This document shows, in pieces, positions 7,417 to 10,992 of a stretch of 10,992 nt of DNA. This DNA is from Clostridia bacterium (GTDB taxonomy: Bacteria > Bacillota > Clostridia > Oscillospirales > CAG-272): positions 1 through 10,992 of the forward strand of contig JAGAFM010000082.1 of assembly GCA_017612655.1 (NCBI GenBank), read 5' to 3'. A model generated the notes under the pieces. It did not search any database, had not been told where the DNA came from, and worked only from the letters and a program-made list of their open reading frames with translations. The position numbers were made by a program, and so were the translations under genes. Numbering within the stretch: the first letter of the stretch is position 1; every line of letters starts with the position of its first letter.

Positions 7417-8552
7417 TTTGCAAATTGTGAATTCTTTGCCATGGCGCTGCTCCGGGACGCTTTCAGATAAGCGTTAATGAAGGGATCCAGGTCGCCGTCC
7501 ATGACAGCGTAGACGTCGGAGGTTTCGCAGTCGGTCCGCGTGTCCTTGACGAGAGTATAGGGCATAAACACATAGGACCGGATCTGGGCGCCCCATTCGA
7601 TTTTTGCCTTTTCCCCCTGAATGTCTTCGATTCTGTCGAGATGTTCGCGCTCCTTGATTTCAACCAGTTTGGCTTTCAGCATGCGCAGCGCGGTTTCCTT
7701 GTTCTGAAGCTGGCTGCGTTCCGTTTGACAGCCGACGACGATTCCGGTCGGTTTGTGCAGGATCCGGATCGCAGAGTCGGTTTTGTTGATATGCTGTCCG
7801 CCCGCGCCGGAAGAGCGGTGAGCGGTGACTTCGATATCCGCGTCGTTGATTTCGATATTGACGCTGTCATCCAGTTCCGGGATGACCTCGACGGACGCGA
7901 AGGAGGTGTGACGTCTCCCGGATGCGTCGAACGGGGAGACTCGGACCAGTCTGTGAACGCCGTTCTCGCTTTTCAGATAGCCGTAGGCGTTGTTGCCCTC
8001 GACGAGGATCGTCGCGGATTTCAGGCCCGCTTCGTCGCCGTCCAGCCAGTCGAGAAGTTTCACGGTGAAGCCGTGCCGTTCCGCCCACCGGTTATACATC
8101 CGGTAGAGCATGAGGGCCCAGTCCTGCGCTTCCGTCCCGCCGGCTCCGGGATGGAAGGAGACCAGTGCATTGTTGTGGTCATATTCCCCGGAGAGAATGA
8201 CGTCGATGCGGATCCTTTCCGCTTCCGAACGGATTCGGTCAAGCTCGGATTCCACCTCCGCGGCAATTTCTTCATCCGATTCCTCGATCCCCATCTCGGC
8301 AAGCGTGATCGCGTCTTCCACGTCGCGTTCGAGATTCCGGTACGAGGTGACGGTGCTTTTCCGTCCCTTGATTTCCTTTAGGATTCTCCCGGAACGTGCT
8401 GCGTCGTTCCAGAAATCGCCTTCCGAGGTCTGTGCCTCGAGGTTTTCCAGTTCCCGTTCCAGAGATTCGATATGAAGGGTGGATCCCAGTTCCTTTACTT
8501 CTTCGCGAAGATCGGTCAGGGTGTGGAGCGCTTCTTCCAACTGAATAATCAA
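7413..8552 (-). CDS. prfB: peptide chain release factor 2, uninterrupted frame without programmed frameshift
   Basis: RF2 recognises UGA and UAA on the ribosome and triggers hydrolysis of the finished peptide. The 379-residue protein has the N-terminal coiled region with EGDFWND (44-50), the stop-codon-reading tripeptide S-P-F (206-208) and the peptidyl-hydrolase motif G-G-Q (251-253) within HRSSGAGGQHINKTDSAIR. SPF rather than PxT separates it from RF1. In many bacteria a +1 frameshift at CTT-TGA near codon 25 is needed to make RF2. Here codons 26-27 are CTT-CAT (8477-8472), and the frame is continuous from the start through that position. The start is TTG at 8552, with AAAGGGG ten bases upstream. 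The gene ends in TGA, one of the codons its product reads. Upstream, by 60 bases, is a small lipoprotein gene rather than the more usual secA. Confidence 0.95.
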   Translation of the reverse strand: MIIQLEEALHTLTDLREEVKELGSTLHIESLERELENLEAQTSEGDFWNDAARSGRILKEIKGRKSTVTSYRNLERDVEDAITLAEMGIEESDEEIAAEVESELDRIRSEAERIRIDVILSGEYDHNNALVSFHPGAGGTEAQDWALMLYRMYNRWAERHGFTVKLLDWLDGDEAGLKSATILVEGNNAYGYLKSENGVHRLVRVSPFDASGRRHTSFASVEVIPELDDSVNIEINDADIEVTAHRSSGAGGQHINKTDSAIRILHKPTGIVVGCQTERSQLQNKETALRMLKAKLVEIKEREHLDRIEDIQGEKAKIEWGAQIRSYVFMPYTLVKDTRTDCETSDVYAVMDGDLDPFINAYLKASRSSAMAKNSQFAN

Positions 8553-8562
8553 AACGTGTAAT

Positions 8563-8569
8563 CCCCTTT
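8563..8569 (-). promoter_or_regulatory. prfB: ribosome binding site for the TTG start of prfB
   Basis: AAAGGGG on the minus strand lies ten bases before TTG at 8552. No ATG or GTG start in frame lies between it and the conserved N-terminal region, and the resulting N-terminus aligns by eye with the first segment of known RF2 proteins. Confidence 0.6.
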
Positions 8570-8612
8570 GTCTGTGTTCCTGTCTTGCAAACGGTTCTGC
8601 GCGGTTTCTGCC

Positions 8613-9122
8613 TTAAGGAGCAAGGGTTTCCGCACCCTTTTCAAATTCCGCGGTAAAGACGGCCTCTTCCTCCGTTACGGTGTAGTAGTAGGTACTGCTC
8701 CCGTATCCGATCTTGGAGGCGGTTCCCGGGACATAGGATCCGATTCCGAGCGATTCCCGGATCGAATTGAGGGAGGAAATTCCGATTCCCGGAAAATAGG
8801 CGCGGATCATGATCAGAAAATAGTCTTCGAAAAGATTGTATTCGAGAGAATCCGGTCCGTCCTGAAGGGAGAGGGTCAGATCCACCTGAAAGATATATCC
8901 GGTCGCTGCGTCCGCGAAGATGGTCATCTTGAGATTGTCTCTCAGCGTAACGGAGATGGTATTCGGATTGACGGTCTCCGTCTCGTCGATCGTTCCGATA
9001 TTGCCGCGGGTCAGGTCGTTCATGGACCCGATGTATTCCCAGATGGTCCGGTAAGTACGACCTCCGCAGGAAGTGAGAAGAATGAGAAGAATGAGCAGAG
9101 GAATCAGAACAGCTTTTCTCAT
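8613..9122 (-). CDS. small lipoprotein, function unknown
   Basis: From the ATG at 9122 the product is 169 residues. It has a typical lipoprotein signal: R2-K3, a leucine/isoleucine-rich helix 5-16 and lipobox L-T-S-C with Cys19 followed by GG. The mature part of about 150 residues alternates short beta-like stretches (NTISVTLRDNLKMTIFAD, YIFQVDLTLSLQ) with a helical segment (YNLFEDYFLIMIRAYF) and a Tyr-rich strand near the end. I do not recognise the family. A GTG at 9137, directly after the hom stop, is also in frame, but the best Shine-Dalgarno (AGGTGA, 9139-9134) overlaps that GTG and suits the ATG with 11-base spacing. Lying between hom and prfB with short gaps, it is probably co-transcribed with them. 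It ends in TAA. Confidence 0.7.
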   Translation of the reverse strand: MRKAVLIPLLILLILLTSCGGRTYRTIWEYIGSMNDLTRGNIGTIDETETVNPNTISVTLRDNLKMTIFADAATGYIFQVDLTLSLQDGPDSLEYNLFEDYFLIMIRAYFPGIGISSLNSIRESLGIGSYVPGTASKIGYGSSTYYYTVTEEEAVFTAEFEKGAETLAP

Positions 9123-9137
9123 AATACTTTTGATCAC

Positions 9138-10373
9138 CTATACGGACGGATAGAAGGGAAGACAGGTTTCGATCCTGCCCGCTTTTCCGCCGCGTTCTTC
9201 CAATTCCTTTCCGCAAACGGGGACGGTCCGGAAGCACAGATGACTTTCGTCGGAGGGAAGCCAGGGACCGTCAGCGACGTCCGCAAACTGATCCCGTGCC
9301 GATTCGGGCGCCTCGGTCCGGATTCGGACAAGATAGCGTTCGGGTACGAGTTCGGGAGAAAGAATGCCGCCTTCAGCGAGCGGTTCCCACGGTGCAGCAA
9401 TACAGCTGTCCCCGTGAGAGATGATGTCCAGCAGGTCTCCGACCACTGCGTCCGCAGTCGGGTATCCGCCCGCACCCCGTCCGTAGAAAAGCACGTCTCC
9501 GACGGCATCGCCCGAAACGGTAATCGCGTTGAATACATCCCGGACGGAAGCGAGGGGGTGTTCGTTCGGAACCGCACAGGGACTGACGCGAAGGACCAGG
9601 GGCGAAGAGGGACTGTCGGGGTTCGAGAGCCTTACGACCCCCAGAAGCTTGATGGAGGCGTCCGCGGATTCCGCCAGGGAAACGTCTTCCTTTGAGATTT
9701 TCGATATTCCGGTCGTGGAGACGGCACCCGGGGACGGGAGTTTTCCGAATGCAACCGCGGACAGAATACACAGTTTTCGGCAGGCGTCGATCCCCTCCAG
9801 ATCTGCGGAGGGATCCCGTTCGGCATAACCGAGGCGCTGTGCCTCGGCAAGAGCCTCCTCGAGAGAGACGCCGTCGGAAAACATTCGGGTCAGAATATAA
9901 TTGGTCGTTCCGTTCAGGATGCCCGCGACCGATAGGATTCGGTTCGCGGCAAGGCATTCCGTCATGGGACGCAGAACGGGAATTCCGCCCCCAACGCTGG
10001 CTTCAAAGAGATACCGGACACCGTGTTTTTTTGCTGTCTCCCGAAGCGTGCATCCGAAATTGGCCACGACTTCCTTGTTGGAGGTGACGACATGCTTGCC
10101 TGCCTCCAGAGCGGACAGGGAATACTCATAGGCCGGATGGGAGCCTCCCATCATCTCGCAGACGATCGTAACATCCGGATCGTTCAGGATAACGGAATAA
10201 TCGCGGATGACCCGGTCTCCCATAGGATGATCGGGAAAGCTACGGAGATCGAGGATATATTTGACGTGGATCCGGATCCCTGTTTTTGCAAACAGGATCT
10301 CCTCATTGCTGGTCAGAAGATCTGCAACTTTGGATCCGACGACGCCGAATCCCAGGATGGCAATCTGAGTCAT
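9138..10373 (-). CDS. hom: homoserine dehydrogenase with divergent C-terminal ACT-like domain
   Basis: Hom reduces aspartate semialdehyde to homoserine, the branch point towards threonine and methionine. The 411-residue protein has the nucleotide-binding G-F-G-V-V-G (8-13), VTSNKE (96-101), the ASVGGGIPVLRP block (125-136), GILNGTTNYILTRM (151-164) and the active-site segment GYAERDPSADLEGIDACRK. That segment carries E185, D191, D196 and the catalytic lysine K200, the residues known from the yeast enzyme. The last 65 or so residues have the strand/helix order of an ACT domain, but the usual D-R-P-G-V-L loop is absent (EAPESA stands there), so classical threonine feedback may be weak or lost. 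The start is ATG with AGGAG seven bases upstream, 41 bases after recR. The stop is TAG, just before the lipoprotein gene. No thrB or thrC is adjacent. Confidence 0.93.
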   Translation of the reverse strand: MTQIAILGFGVVGSKVADLLTSNEEILFAKTGIRIHVKYILDLRSFPDHPMGDRVIRDYSVILNDPDVTIVCEMMGGSHPAYEYSLSALEAGKHVVTSNKEVVANFGCTLRETAKKHGVRYLFEASVGGGIPVLRPMTECLAANRILSVAGILNGTTNYILTRMFSDGVSLEEALAEAQRLGYAERDPSADLEGIDACRKLCILSAVAFGKLPSPGAVSTTGISKISKEDVSLAESADASIKLLGVVRLSNPDSPSSPLVLRVSPCAVPNEHPLASVRDVFNAITVSGDAVGDVLFYGRGAGGYPTADAVVGDLLDIISHGDSCIAAPWEPLAEGGILSPELVPERYLVRIRTEAPESARDQFADVADGPWLPSDESHLCFRTVPVCGKELEERGGKAGRIETCLPFYPSV

Positions 10374-10414
10374 AGGGTAACTCCTGCATTATTCAAAAAT
10401 GAAAGGGAATTCGA

Positions 10415-10992
10415 TCAGATTTCCCGGCGTCCTTCGATGGCGCGGAATAAGGTTACCTCGTCGGCGTAATCGATATCCCCTCCGACGGGGACACCGTAAG
10501 CGATCCGGCTGATTCGGATGCCGAGAGGCTTTAACAGTTTGGACAGATAAACAGCCGTCGTCTCGCCTTCGATATTGGGATTTGTGGCGAGAAGCACTTC
10601 TTTGACCGTTCCGTCCGTCAGGCGGGCAATCAGTTCCCGAATGGTCAGCTGTTCCGGACCGATGCCGTCGACCGGGGAAAGCGCCCCGTGTAGCACGTGG
10701 TACAGCCCGTGGTATTCCTTCACGCGTTCCAAAGCCATGACGGCTTTGGCGTCTTCCACAACGCAGATCATGGAGCGGTCTCTGCTCGGATCGGAGCAGA
10801 CCGCGCAGAGATCGGAATCGGAAAGATTCTGACATTCCTTGCATCGGACGATGTTCTTCTTGGCGTTGAGCAGGGCGTCGGCGAATTCCTTCGCCTGATC
10901 CTCGCTTCCGTCCAGAATGGAAAACGCCAGACGCACCGCGGTTTTATGGCCGATTCCCGGCAGCCGCTCGAACGATTCGATCAGTCTTTCCA
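10415..10992 (-). CDS. recR: recombination mediator protein RecR (5' end outside the window)
   Basis: RecR acts with RecF and RecO in loading RecA at single-strand gaps. The visible 191 residues begin E-R-L-I-E-S-F-E-R-L and lack only about the first seven of a normal protein near 198. The frame runs to the last base of the window, so the GTG at 10936 is an internal valine and not a start. In order it shows the helix-hairpin-helix LPGIGHKTAVRLAF, a C4 zinc finger (C-K-E-C and C-A-V-C, 12 residues apart), the TOPRIM core CVVEDAKAVMALE, HGALSPVDGIGPEQL, then ATNPNIEGETTAVYL and the C-terminal AYGVPVGGDIDYADE. It ends in TGA and is followed at 41 bases by hom. The usual dnaX/ybaB neighbours would lie beyond the window edge. 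Confidence 0.96.
   Translation of the reverse strand, partial: ERLIESFERLPGIGHKTAVRLAFSILDGSEDQAKEFADALLNAKKNIVRCKECQNLSDSDLCAVCSDPSRDRSMICVVEDAKAVMALERVKEYHGLYHVLHGALSPVDGIGPEQLTIRELIARLTDGTVKEVLLATNPNIEGETTAVYLSKLLKPLGIRISRIAYGVPVGGDIDYADEVTLFRAIEGRREI

Noticed and set aside
7325..7423. N-terminal extension of the small membrane protein to 7423
   Set aside because: It would include the promoter at 7388-7416 and overlap prfB by 11 bases. ATG at 7324 has a good ribosome binding site and gives a normal membrane-protein start.
8553..8612. Terminator or promoter between the small lipoprotein gene and prfB
   Set aside because: Only short direct repeats (CAGAA-CCG type) are present. There is no stem with a T-run and no convincing -35/-10 pair.
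8568..9695. Plus-strand open frame (375 codons) opposite the lipoprotein gene and part of hom
   Set aside because: It spans two real minus-strand genes and their junction, with no ribosome binding site or family resemblance.
10415..10936. RecR as a complete protein starting with GTG at 10936
   Set aside because: The frame continues to the window edge and encodes the conserved E-R-L-I-E and L-P-G-I-G-H-K-T-A segments upstream, so GTG is an internal valine codon.

Overview
The window reads as a stretch of chromosome from an uncultured-type Bacillota, most likely class Clostridia (Oscillospirales/Christensenellales-like, gut or rumen). The reasons are strong AGGAGG-type ribosome binding sites at most genes, near-perfect sigma-A promoters, several TTG starts, a SerA of the roughly 390-residue clostridial type with a C-terminal ACT domain, a RecR with a C4 zinc finger, and a DUF4838-type lipoprotein common in carbohydrate-degrading gut anaerobes. 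The taxonomic call is inference. By eye the base composition is moderately GC-rich and even, and no mobile element, tRNA, rRNA or CRISPR array was seen.

All ten well-supported genes lie on the minus strand, so the window is best read from its right end. (1) 10992-7413: recR (5' end cut by the window edge), hom (homoserine dehydrogenase), a small lipoprotein of unknown function, and prfB (release factor 2), closely spaced with no terminator seen between them. (2) 7416-6817: a 136-residue two-helix membrane protein with a very acidic tail. Its own promoter overlaps the prfB stop codon, and a strong intrinsic terminator follows it. (3) 6745-4343: serC-serA, two enzymes of phosphorylated serine biosynthesis, driven by a fully consensus promoter (TTGACA, 17 bp, TATAAT) and closed by an intrinsic terminator. 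(4) 4290-124: a xylose-isomerase-like TIM-barrel protein, uxaC (uronate isomerase) and a secreted DUF4838 lipoprotein, consistent with a small sugar-acid or uronate utilisation operon. It ends at a nested inverted repeat (37-117). The first 39 bases may hold the tail of a convergent plus-strand gene.

The points most worth a second look are: prfB is a single uninterrupted frame without the usual programmed frameshift, although seven of the ten genes here end in TGA, including prfB itself; the isomerase-uxaC-DUF4838 operon as a possible glucuronate-release module; and a pair of similar imperfect palindromes 41 bp apart, one inside the serA terminator loop and one before the sugar operon. Most of the window is ordinary housekeeping metabolism, and I do not see a clear new defence, toxin or mobile system.
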